Assembly (NCBI GenBank): GCA_963728545.1
Contig: CAVSKO010000003.1
Span: 2,542,001 to 2,606,000, forward strand
DNA from: DASUNP01 sp963728545
GTDB lineage: Bacteria > Acidobacteriota > Blastocatellia > UBA7656
Direction of reading: 5' to 3'
DNA length: 64,000 nt
A program made the position numbers and the translations under genes. The notes beneath the pieces are model-generated. The model was not told the DNA's origin and made no database searches. It saw nothing but the letters and a program-made list of their open reading frames with translations. Positions 23,084 to 31,160 of this stretch are shown piece after piece; the stretch's first letter is position 1, and each line of letters opens with the position of its first letter.

Positions 23084-24793
23084 CTATCGCGCTCGGTGAA
23101 CAATGTTACGTGGTTTTTTGGTGGCTTTCCTCTTCCATTCTCTCACCGTCTTACGAGTAACTTTTAGTTTTTGGGCTATCTCTCCTTCGCTCTCATTATT
23201 CTTTCCTGCTTGGTATATAAGGAATGCCTTAAGCTTTTTGTCGTAATACCTGTAACCACGCCCCCTTTTGAAAACGTCTTCAACCTTGATAATGAAATCG
23301 GGTTTGAGCCCCTCAATAGCTTTTTCAACTGCATCCGCGAATGAATGTATGATTACGTGCTCAATATTCCTGAGCCGACTTTTGGCCTGTGCCAAGTAAT
23401 CTCGCGCCTGTCGTTCATCCTTCTTTTGAACATAGATACGAGCAAGATTAAGATTACATACAGCCTGAATCCGCGGATTTCTCGGTTCTGGAAGGTTTGA
23501 CGAGCGAGGTGATGTAGAGAGCCTGTTGAGGCTTTTCGCTTCTTCAAAATCAGTCTGTGCATCTTCAAAGCTATTCAGCTTGAACCTTGCTTTTCCCCTT
23601 GCAAGTCTCGCATCTATCATACAAAGTATCTGCTCATTTTCTTCAGCAGTTTCCAGTGCACGCGAAGCAAGACGTTCCGCTTCCAGGTACTTCTCATCCC
23701 ATCTCTCAATTCGGCTCTGAATAATATATGCGTTTGAAACCCATCTCCAATCTTTCATGGCCTCGGATATCCTTAATACTTCTTGGGCCATCTCCCTAGC
23801 ATTATTGATATTCTCTTTCCGCTTTGATGAGTTCTGCTCCTTCTTGAAAATGTAAGATAAGTACAAATGCGCTAAAGACAACTCGTATGCTGATCTGGCG
23901 CGATAGCGGTCATGGCCTATACTACTGAATACCGATAATGACTTGTTGATCAGTTTTATAACCGATTCTAGTTCTTTAGAATTATTTCCTGCCAAACAAC
24001 GTTTGATCGCGCCAAATATAATGTCTAGATAAGCCTTGTTGATTTGGTCTCCACTATGCGCGAGCATGACTCGTGCGGGTATAATGTTGTTTCGAAGAGC
24101 TGATGTGAGTAGCCCTTTTGTAAAGTTCACCCATCCTAGGCCAAGCCCCAAAGAGATTGCCGACCTGTATCTTGCATGAGAAATATCCTCCTGGCATTCC
24201 TCGTATGTATATCCACCCTGTTCATACTTGTCCCACTTTTGTTCAGCGCGCTCGTAGTGTAAGTTGATGCTTTCAGCAAAGTACTTCTCAGCTTGATCAA
24301 ATTCGTTTGTCTGGCGATAGCCTCGAGCCATCTGGTAAGCAATATTTGCCTGAGTACCCCAGCAAGGAAATTTAGAGTTACTTATCTTGCGCATGATCTC
24401 CTTACAGAGCAAAACTCGACTTATAAAATGACCATAAGAATGCTCTCTGTAAAGATTAACCTGGGCGTGAACCAGGCAGAATTGAATACGATCGCGTATA
24501 ACGCGTGGGTTTTGACGTCCAGATTCTTTCGAAAACCGCTGGAGTTCTTCAAGGTTCGTATTGCCTTCCGGCTCAAGCAGCCTTTGCGCTCTTTCGGTTT
24601 GACCGAAATAGTCGAGCACTTCTGCAATCATACATTTGGCTTTTAAGTAGTTGATGATATCTCTCGCAACTTCATCTTTTTGGTGTTCCATTACATCTTC
24701 CAGGATTCCAGCCTTAGTAACCAACCTATTATCGAATCGTCCTGATTTCATTAATGACTTGAGTTCGGCAAGTTTATTAAGAAAGCTGTCCAT
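23084..24793 (-). CDS. TPR protein with C-terminal helix-turn-helix
   Basis: 569 residues. Repeated helical pairs of TPR type fill residues 40-480 (for example QTNEFDQAEKYFAESINLHY and ARGKARFKLNSFEDAQTDFE). The C terminus carries a DNA-binding helix-turn-helix (EGEIAQKLKVTRKTVREWKR) with a basic tail. The layout suggests a cytoplasmic regulator that senses a ligand or peptide through its repeats. AGGAGAGGC precedes the ATG. Its partner is unknown; the divergent secreted VWA operon to the right (244-377 bp away) is a candidate target. Confidence 0.75.
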   Translation of the reverse strand: MDSFLNKLAELKSLMKSGRFDNRLVTKAGILEDVMEHQKDEVARDIINYLKAKCMIAEVLDYFGQTERAQRLLEPEGNTNLEELQRFSKESGRQNPRVIRDRIQFCLVHAQVNLYREHSYGHFISRVLLCKEIMRKISNSKFPCWGTQANIAYQMARGYRQTNEFDQAEKYFAESINLHYERAEQKWDKYEQGGYTYEECQEDISHARYRSAISLGLGLGWVNFTKGLLTSALRNNIIPARVMLAHSGDQINKAYLDIIFGAIKRCLAGNNSKELESVIKLINKSLSVFSSIGHDRYRARSAYELSLAHLYLSYIFKKEQNSSKRKENINNAREMAQEVLRISEAMKDWRWVSNAYIIQSRIERWDEKYLEAERLASRALETAEENEQILCMIDARLARGKARFKLNSFEDAQTDFEEAKSLNRLSTSPRSSNLPEPRNPRIQAVCNLNLARIYVQKKDERQARDYLAQAKSRLRNIEHVIIHSFADAVEKAIEGLKPDFIIKVEDVFKRGRGYRYYDKKLKAFLIYQAGKNNESEGEIAQKLKVTRKTVREWKRKATKKPRNIVHRAR

Positions 24794-25169
24794 AAGCCTC
24801 TCCTATTAAGTTAGTTTAGTTAACGTATATTCGAACTCTCCGGCAGATGGGTAAAAAGTAGTCAGCTAAAGTGTAACTCTCGATACAGAGTTAGAGATTG
24901 CGATTGCTATAAAAAACCTTGCTCTTTATCCTAGCCACGAAACGCGATAGAGGGCCTTAAGCTCTCGCCTAGTATGTATGGTAAAAAGCGGACAATGTCA
25001 ATGAGTTATGGATGACATATAACAAAGTTCGCACGCTGTGCCTACTATGAACGCTGGATCTGTAGAAGATGGTTTTTTGAGAAATCAGATCGATACGGAC
25101 CAGGAGGCTTCTGGATCCAGCATGCTCGGGTTACCCAATCAATACATACGACCGGGAAGGAGAAGGGCT

Positions 25170-26684
25170 ATGACTTTTAGATCGCAATTCTGGCGATGCT
25201 CACCCAACCTCATGCTTGCTGTAACCGCTCTTGTGATAGCCGCTTGCGCATTTCAATCGTATTACTTCACGCGCGGGGGTGAGGGCGCAAAGAAAGGCGA
25301 GTCGGCGCGTCAGGCTTCCGCACCGTTCCCTAATCAAATCCATTCATCCGAGCAAAAGGGCGTGCGGACAGGGGCTAGTTTATCAGTTTATCATTCAGAA
25401 GGTAGGCCCGTCACAACCGAGCGCTCGGTGTGTTGTGTTACTAAGTCTAAATCGCCAGGGCTTACCCCTAACCGGAAGAAGTATGCTGCCCCGACTATTG
25501 TTGCAAATGCGCTGGTAGCAAAGCCAACCGTACAAGATAGTAATATTAACAGCTTGGTTTCTTTAGGCATGGCCTCTAACCAGAGCAGCACTATTGTTCC
25601 GGCTGTTAATGCTAATACAGCATCATCCGCGCTGGGTCAGGCCATCTATAACAAGACTGGTGGCCCAGTTCTGGTTGCGGCCGCCAGCGCAGTGGCCTTG
25701 CCCAGAAGAGTCGAATTCCCCATACCACTTCAGCCCAATACCCGTCAGCCGAAACTGGACCTTTCTGACCTCCGGCCTGATCCAGCAACTCCGTCGGGCG
25801 AGCAGCCTTCAGAGGCATCTGATGAATCGGCGATCAGGCTCAATACTATTCTCGTCACAACATCGGTGAGGGTCCTAACTCACGGCGACAGGTTCATACC
25901 TGATTTGACGCCCACCGACTTTCATATCTATGAGGACAATCAAGAGCAGCAAATAGACAAATTCGAGACTGCCAATACGCCATTTTATCTGATCTTGCTT
26001 CTGGATACCTCTGGGAGCACACAGTCCAGGTTGGCCGACATGCAGCATGCCACTGAACAATTTATTGAGATGATCCGGCCACAAGATCAGGTAATGATAG
26101 TCACGTTCGACGACACAATCAATGTATACTCCGAGTTTACTTCGGATAAGGACACGCTACGCGAAGCAATCTACCGAACACGCACAGGAGATGGCACAAG
26201 GCTTTATGACAGTGTCTTTTACTCAATTGCAAGTCTATTTGACTCAATTTCCGGGCGAAAGGGCCTCGTCCTTCTTACGGATGGTGAAGATACCGCAAGC
26301 TCATTCATAACCGCCGATCAAACGCTCGACCTTGTAATTGAATCATCGGTGCTAGTTTATCCCATTTATTACTTTACGCGTTACACTTCCTTACATTACA
26401 GCAAGACATACCTGAGACAGCTTGCTGAAAACAGTGGGGCAAGATATGAGGAAGCTGATTCGCTTCCTGATCTACATCTGGCTTGTTCTCGCATTGCTCA
26501 GGAACTGGGCCAACTATATTCTCTCAGCTACTATCCTAAAAACTATTCCTCCGACGGAACCTACCGGCGAATTCGTGTAAAAGTAGATAAGGACAACGTG
26601 GCAGTGCAGGCCCGCAAAGGTTACCGTGCTCCCGGTGGCTCAGGAATACAGGATCCAGTTACGCGGCAAAATCAAACAAGGTGA
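25170..26684 (+). CDS. VWFA-domain protein of acidobacterial type
   Basis: 504 residues from ATG 25170, chosen for GAAGGAGAAGGG just upstream; an ATG at 25038 without a ribosome site would add 44. A single membrane helix lies near the N terminus (LMLAVTALVIAACAFQSYYF). A low-complexity linker leads to a domain with DFHIYEDNQEQQIDKFETAN. The von Willebrand A fold follows, with MIDAS elements DTSGS, a Thr in the GDGTRLYDS region, and LLTDGEDTASS. Such domains hold a divalent metal and bind protein partners, here outside the membrane. It is followed by two genes on the same strand that probably form an operon. Confidence 0.82.
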   Translation: MTFRSQFWRCSPNLMLAVTALVIAACAFQSYYFTRGGEGAKKGESARQASAPFPNQIHSSEQKGVRTGASLSVYHSEGRPVTTERSVCCVTKSKSPGLTPNRKKYAAPTIVANALVAKPTVQDSNINSLVSLGMASNQSSTIVPAVNANTASSALGQAIYNKTGGPVLVAAASAVALPRRVEFPIPLQPNTRQPKLDLSDLRPDPATPSGEQPSEASDESAIRLNTILVTTSVRVLTHGDRFIPDLTPTDFHIYEDNQEQQIDKFETANTPFYLILLLDTSGSTQSRLADMQHATEQFIEMIRPQDQVMIVTFDDTINVYSEFTSDKDTLREAIYRTRTGDGTRLYDSVFYSIASLFDSISGRKGLVLLTDGEDTASSFITADQTLDLVIESSVLVYPIYYFTRYTSLHYSKTYLRQLAENSGARYEEADSLPDLHLACSRIAQELGQLYSLSYYPKNYSSDGTYRRIRVKVDKDNVAVQARKGYRAPGGSGIQDPVTRQNQTR

Positions 26685-26746
26685 AGCGTTATTTTAAGGC
26701 TCCACTTTTGTATTCGATTATTTTAATGGACAGGAGGTAATCCGCT

Positions 26747-27598
26747 GTGTCAGCGATAGAAAAAAACCTGGAACTCATCCCTCCAAAAAACAAGGAAGTC
26801 ACTCAAGCCCAACCTGTAAGCGATTCGGGGGACGGAGAGCCGAAAGCGACTGAAGAGAGATACACAAAAGCGATCGATCAAGCAGAGCCCGCAAAGAAAA
26901 AGTTCAGCCAGCTTAACGAAGCAGCAGATGTTTGGGGAAAACTTTTTATCGGCATTGCAACCTTATTGATAAGCTTGTTAATCGGCTATAACCAGATACA
27001 CCTGGCAAAAGAACTGAATGACAAACAGCAACAACAGGCAAACAACATAGAGGACCTACGGAAAGGACTAGCTGAGAACCAACTAAACGTGCAGAAGCAG
27101 GAGTTTGCGGCAGGACTGATTGGAGTCCTGCTGAAGGGATCAGAAAAAGAAAAAAAGTTGGCCTTGATGACGCTGGAGCGAGTTGATAAGGAATTGGCGC
27201 TCGCGTTCTCCGAAGTACTCGCACAAAATGACCCGGACGTTGGTGTACGCCTCAAGGCTATAGAGGTCTTGAGTAAAGCCGGAGGAGGTAGCACACGGCA
27301 GATTCTTTCAACTATTCAAAAAGAAGGTAAAACAAATCGAGAAAGAGAAGAGGCCAGACGTGCAGAAGATTCTATGGTGAGCAAGTTCAGAGAGATACTG
27401 ACGAGAGCAAGGGCGTATTACAACGCAAAAAGTTGGGAGCTGGCGGCTTACTACTTCAATGAAGCTTCAGGCTACCTCGACGAAGCTCACATAGATAGAT
27501 CTAAGCTACAGGCAGCAAAAAGCCATTACGAACACAAAGGCTATTACGAAGCGGCAACAGCATTCAATAGCCTTTTATCAGACTTCAAATCTCAATGA
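26747..27598 (+). CDS. Membrane-anchored coiled-coil/repeat protein, unknown
   Basis: 283 residues starting at GTG 26747, set by AGGAGGT eight bases ahead. A charged N-terminal cytoplasmic part (1-65) is followed by one membrane helix (LFIGIATLLISLLIGY) and a coiled coil (LAKELNDKQQQQANNIEDLR). A HEAT-like stretch (LALMTLERVDKELALAFSEV, VGVRLKAIEVLSKAGG) and TPR-like helices (ARAYYNAKSWELAAYYFNEA) come next. It probably scaffolds other proteins at the membrane. It sits between a VWA protein and a secreted protein, 62 bp and 10 bp away. Function unknown. Confidence 0.7.
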   Translation: MSAIEKNLELIPPKNKEVTQAQPVSDSGDGEPKATEERYTKAIDQAEPAKKKFSQLNEAADVWGKLFIGIATLLISLLIGYNQIHLAKELNDKQQQQANNIEDLRKGLAENQLNVQKQEFAAGLIGVLLKGSEKEKKLALMTLERVDKELALAFSEVLAQNDPDVGVRLKAIEVLSKAGGGSTRQILSTIQKEGKTNREREEARRAEDSMVSKFREILTRARAYYNAKSWELAAYYFNEASGYLDEAHIDRSKLQAAKSHYEHKGYYEAATAFNSLLSDFKSQ

Positions 27599-27608
27599 TG
27601 GGGGAACT

Positions 27609-28265
27609 ATGAACAACATAAGAAAAACGCTTTCAGTGTCTAGGTATTTGGTGATTGTCACCCTATTAACCTTCTGGGTGGCTGCCACTCTGCATGATGT
27701 GTATGCTCAGCAGCAGTTCAGTGTAGATCAAATAGTGAAGTTGTTGGAGAGTTCTGTTGGGGAGGAAGAGATCATAAAACAAATTGAGCGGTATAAAGTC
27801 GATTTTCAACTAACTGCGGATATCACTCGCAGGCTGATCAGGGCAGGTGCGAGTAATCAGCTTCTTGACTTCATAGATAGAAACGCACATCGGGAATTAA
27901 GGGTTACTTCGCCGACCGAGGGCGAGGGTGTTGGCCGTATAGTTACAATCCAAGGTAACGGTAGAAGAATTCCTGATAGGCATCTATGGGTTTTTGCGCA
28001 TAGAAGGGGGCTGAGCGTTTGGTGGCCGCAAGGCGGAGAGATAAACCTCCAGGCAAATGGGGACTGGATGCAAAATGTATTCATAGGTCAGGAACAGGAT
28101 GTCGGCTTTTCGTTTGAGATTGTCGCGCAATGGGTAGATGAGGCTGCCCATAGAGAGTTGATGAATTATATGCAACAGGGAGAAGTAAGCAACTATTTCC
28201 CCGGTATCCTTTTGCCTAAAGGAACACCCATCGCACGAGTGGAAGTCAAAAAAGTTAAGCATTAA
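27609..28265 (+). CDS. Secreted protein, unknown
   Basis: 218 residues with an N-terminal signal sequence (YLVIVTLLTFWVAATLHDVYAQ). A helical segment follows (VDQIVKLLESSVGEEEIIKQ). The beta-rich second half (RVTSPTEGEGVGRIVTIQGN, then WVFAHRRGLSVWWPQGG) looks like an immunoglobulin-like or Gmad2-like fold, which is an impression only. It lies 10 bp after the preceding gene and probably closes the VWA operon. A strong hairpin follows. Confidence 0.65.
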   Translation: MNNIRKTLSVSRYLVIVTLLTFWVAATLHDVYAQQQFSVDQIVKLLESSVGEEEIIKQIERYKVDFQLTADITRRLIRAGASNQLLDFIDRNAHRELRVTSPTEGEGVGRIVTIQGNGRRIPDRHLWVFAHRRGLSVWWPQGGEINLQANGDWMQNVFIGQEQDVGFSFEIVAQWVDEAAHRELMNYMQQGEVSNYFPGILLPKGTPIARVEVKKVKH

Positions 28266-28290
28266 TACGTTGAGGCCTCTATTCTAAATT

Positions 28291-28325
28291 GAGTAAGGGG
28301 TCGGGCAAAGCCTGACTCCTTACTC
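28291..28325 (+). terminator. Terminator hairpin of the VWA operon
   Basis: GAGTAAGG-GGTCGGGC pairs with GCCTGA-CTCCTTACTC over an AAA loop, a long stem 25 bp past the last stop. It has no T-run, but its position and strength fit a transcription end. Confidence 0.6.
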
Positions 28326-28450
28326 AGTATGTCTGGACACTCAAGATCTATCGAAATGAAAGCAAAAACATAAGCTACCTCTAAAGAGAAAGTCTTTGAA
28401 GGACAACAGTTCATCGAGAGAGGAAAGTCATATTTGCGAAATTCTTCAAT

Positions 28451-29573
28451 AAATCTGTTGCGTGATAAGACAGCTTAAAGAAAGACCAAGCTGCCTACCC
28501 AGTCCTTCGGATTAGAGCTCTAACCCCGTTCTTTGAAAGATTCTGTCATAGGCTCTTAAATTGACCAAACCCGCTACGATATTCATTGTCTGATCGTAGT
28601 CTTCGTCGCGGTTGCGATAAATGTCGGCTGCTATCTGATATTTCTTACGCCGCGAGAAGGTATGTTCAATCTTGATGCGCGTGCTGCTGCGCAGTCGGTT
28701 CAACTCCTTCTGCTTACGTGTCAGTGGATGGTTGCGCCTCGCTTTTTCATTCAGTCGCACACTCAGAGGCAAGTTCATATCGCCCATCCCGTCAAAGCCG
28801 CTGTCGCCGTACATCGTTACACGATAGTCTTTGAATTCCTTGCAGGTGCCGCGCGCAGCGTGATCGTCCTTGAACACTTTGAAGTCATGTGCTCGTCCTC
28901 CAACCGATGGGCTTTGATCAATGATGATACCCGATGGTGTGCCGATCACAATCTGTTTGCGCGTGTGCCGCTTCTTCTTGCCGGAGTAGTCGCTTTTGCG
29001 CTTATCTTTATTCTTAGGCTTGCGCTTGGGCTGTTCGACGCCATCAATGATGAAGGTCAATTCAGGGTAGGCTTGCCGAAACTCATCAACGCTGCCGATT
29101 CGCTTTTGGCGACGCTTCTGTTCCTTGTCGGCCAGCGATAAGATACGCCTTCGTGCTATGGTTGGGATTGGCAAGACCGCCTCGCAGACCGGGCGCATCT
29201 GCTTTATGCCACGACAGATGACGCTCTTATCTTCGGCCTTGAACAATAGAGTCATAAACTCCTGGGTCAGATAGAGCCGATAGTACAGCAGCAACATCAG
29301 CAGTCGGTCAGGCAATTGGTTGGCGAAGTGTGCGCCACCACCAACTTGGCGTTGTCGCTCGTTGCCAGTGCGCACGACTTTCTGTTTACGCTGCCGTTCG
29401 AGCTTGTCATAAACTTGTTCGAACTGCGGCAACAGGGCTTGAAACTGATGTAGGTTCATGCCGGTTACGGCGAGAAACTGTTTTGGCTTACGGGCTAGTT
29501 TACGGTACAAGGACATCAAGTTTGCTCCTGCTCTCAAACTTAGCCTCCTCAAGCCTTATCACGCATCAGGTTT
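28451..29573 (-). mobile_element. IS5-superfamily-type insertion sequence
   Basis: A 1123-bp element with inverted ends: AAATCTGTTGCGTGATAAG on the left against AAACCTGATGCGTGATAAG on the right (reversed), two mismatches in 19. It is flanked by AAT on both sides (28448-28450, 29574-29576), a possible 3-bp target duplication. One intact transposase gene lies inside. Confidence 0.78.
28512..29516 (-). CDS. DDE_Tnp_4-type transposase
   Basis: 334 residues from ATG 29516 (CAGGAG nine bases ahead); a TTG at 29552 would add 12. DDE motif blocks: LTFIIDGVEQP, then KKKRHTRKQIVIGTPSGIII, GGRAHDFKVFKDD, MYGDSGFDGMG and the C-terminal RIKIEHTFSRRKKYQIAADI with the last Glu. Family placement in the IS5 superfamily rests on these blocks. 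No frameshift seen. Confidence 0.82.
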   Translation of the reverse strand: MSLYRKLARKPKQFLAVTGMNLHQFQALLPQFEQVYDKLERQRKQKVVRTGNERQRQVGGGAHFANQLPDRLLMLLLYYRLYLTQEFMTLLFKAEDKSVICRGIKQMRPVCEAVLPIPTIARRRILSLADKEQKRRQKRIGSVDEFRQAYPELTFIIDGVEQPKRKPKNKDKRKSDYSGKKKRHTRKQIVIGTPSGIIIDQSPSVGGRAHDFKVFKDDHAARGTCKEFKDYRVTMYGDSGFDGMGDMNLPLSVRLNEKARRNHPLTRKQKELNRLRSSTRIKIEHTFSRRKKYQIAADIYRNRDEDYDQTMNIVAGLVNLRAYDRIFQRTGLEL

Positions 29574-29599
29574 AATGTATTAGCTGCTTGAGAATCTAT

Positions 29600-29919
29600 T
29601 TATAGCTGGTCGGGATTTAAAGTCTCACTCAGCCCTGGATCAATATTCGTCAAAGCTTCTATGAACGAAGAACGGTCATCCTCATTTGCGTTTTCCAAGG
29701 CTTTAAGCAGTTCGGGCACAGCATCAATTGCATCTGATCCAATTTTTCCCAAAGTTGCTGCTGCCCATCGGCGTACAGACCCACGCCGAATCTTTAGCGC
29801 TTCAGTCAATGCAGGAACAACTAATTTGGCCTGCCCCTCAATTTCCCAAATTGCCAGAGCTACAAAGAATCGCACCTCAGGATCATTTGTCTGAAGTGCC
29901 TTAAGTAGTATGGCTGAGC
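29600..29919 (-). pseudogene. HEAT-repeat protein cut by an IS3 element
   Basis: The frame ends at 29600 and stays open upstream to the IS3 boundary at 29919 (…AILLKALQTNDPEVRFFVAL). HEAT-type repeats are visible (LTEALKIRRGSVRRWAAATL, then IDAVPELLKALENANEDD). An internal GTG could start a 91-residue remnant, but the N-terminal part of the gene is missing. No matching 5' portion is seen on the far side of the IS. Such proteins are protein-interaction scaffolds. Confidence 0.7.
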
Positions 29920-29955
29920 TTGCCCCGGATTGGTGGACAGTTTCTCACTTGAGCA

Positions 29956-30790
29956 TTACGCGCTCTTCGGGTGAAGCCTTTCGTACTCTACAGGTGAATG
30001 ATACCCGATTGCAGAGTGCCGACGGCGCGTATTGTACCACCCCTCAATGAAGTCGAAGATTGCCATCCTCGCTTCCCTTATAGTTCGGAATCTCTCTCGA
30101 TCCAGCAGTTCGCATTCCAAAGTAGCGAAGAAACTTTCGCACATCGCATTATCGTAGCAATCTCCCACCCTCCCCATTGATGGCCTCACCCCTGCCTCCC
30201 GACATCGCTTCCCAAACGCTATAGAAGTGTACTGACTCCCCTGATCCGAGTGATGGATTACCTCCCGACAGGGCCTGCTCCAGCGCCTCCAAGACGATCT
30301 CAACCTTCAGGCTTGTTCTCATTGACCAACCGACTACCTTCCGACTCCACACGTCGAGCACGACCGCCAGGTAGAGGAACCCTGCCCATGTCGCAACATA
30401 TGTTATATCCGCAACCCAGAGCTGGTCCGGCCCGTTGGCTGAGAAGTTACGCTTCACCAGGTCGGATGCTGGTCTAGCTGAGGGGTCCCGATGCGTTGTT
30501 TTGCCTGACTTTCTGCGGCTTACTCCGACAAGGCCGGTCAGGCGCATCAAGCGAGCTACCCGTTTCCGCCCGTGTGCGTTCCCTGTAGCCTTCAGCTCTT
30601 GCTGCAGACGAGGTGATCCATATGTGCCTCTCGATTGCCGGTGGATTTTTTCGATCCTTTGACAAAGAGCCGAGTCCTCAAGCTGGCGCTTTGACAGTGG
30701 CCGAGAGTGCCAGGAGTAATAACCACTTTTTGAGACCTCAAGCACACGACACATCGTTGCGATTGGATGAGATGCCTGGTTGGCTCTCAC
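29956..30790 (-). pseudogene. IS3 transposase OrfB, frameshifted
   Basis: The first part (30790 down to about 30255) holds MCRVLEVSKSGYYSWHSRPL, RGTYGSPRLQQELK and the first catalytic block DQLWVADITYVATWAGFLYL. After LEALEQAL the frame shifts, and the rest continues in another frame (29956-30303) with HHSDQGSQYTSIAFG, GDCYDNAMCESFFATLECEL and the terminal GWYNTRRRHSAIGYHSPVEY. All DDE parts are present but split, so the transposase is dead unless frameshifting rescues it. Confidence 0.85.
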
Positions 30791-31118
30791 GAACTCAAAG
30801 ACCCGTCTGGTATGGAGTTTGTCTCGCGAGCGAACCAGGCCGCGGCTTTTTTTAGAATCTCGCGTTCTTCCTTGAGGCTTCTATTCTCTCGCCGCAAATG
30901 CAGCAACTCATCTCGCTGGGTAGTGGTTAGGCCATCGTCTCGCAGTCCCTGATCGAGATCAGCCTGCTTGACCCAATTACGAATGGCCTGGGCAGAGGGT
31001 TCGAACTCCTTGGCCAACTGCTGAGGAGTTCGCCCGGCTCTGACCATTCGATCATTCTGCGTCGAAACTCTTCTGGATAAGGTGGGTGTGTTCCTGTCAT
31101 CGTGGACTCCTTTCTGAT
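30787..31118 (-). pseudogene. IS3 OrfA, frameshifted
   Basis: The N terminus (MTGTHPPYPEEFRRRMIEW) lies in one frame. The continuation (MVRAGRTPQQLAKEFEPSAQ, then IRNWVKQADLDQGLRDDGLT and the leucine-zipper part LHLRRENRSLKEEREILKKA) lies in another, with the shift near 31050-31060. OrfA is the HTH DNA-binding partner of OrfB and overlaps it by 4 bp, as in intact IS3 elements. Confidence 0.75.
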
Positions 31119-31160
31119 TGATCTTCGTTTGTCCACGAAACCGGGTCAACTCCACTTCCC

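Larger units (their letters stand above)
29920..31149 (-). mobile_element. Decayed IS3-family element
   Basis: The ends are inverted repeats: TTGCCCCGGATTGGTGGACA at 29920 against TTGACCCGGTTTCGTGGACA (reverse of 31130-31149), with three mismatches. Inside are the two usual reading frames, each broken by a frameshift. No clear target duplication was found. It lies 11 bp beyond the stop of the ADOP permease gene and truncates a HEAT gene at its other end. Confidence 0.82.
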
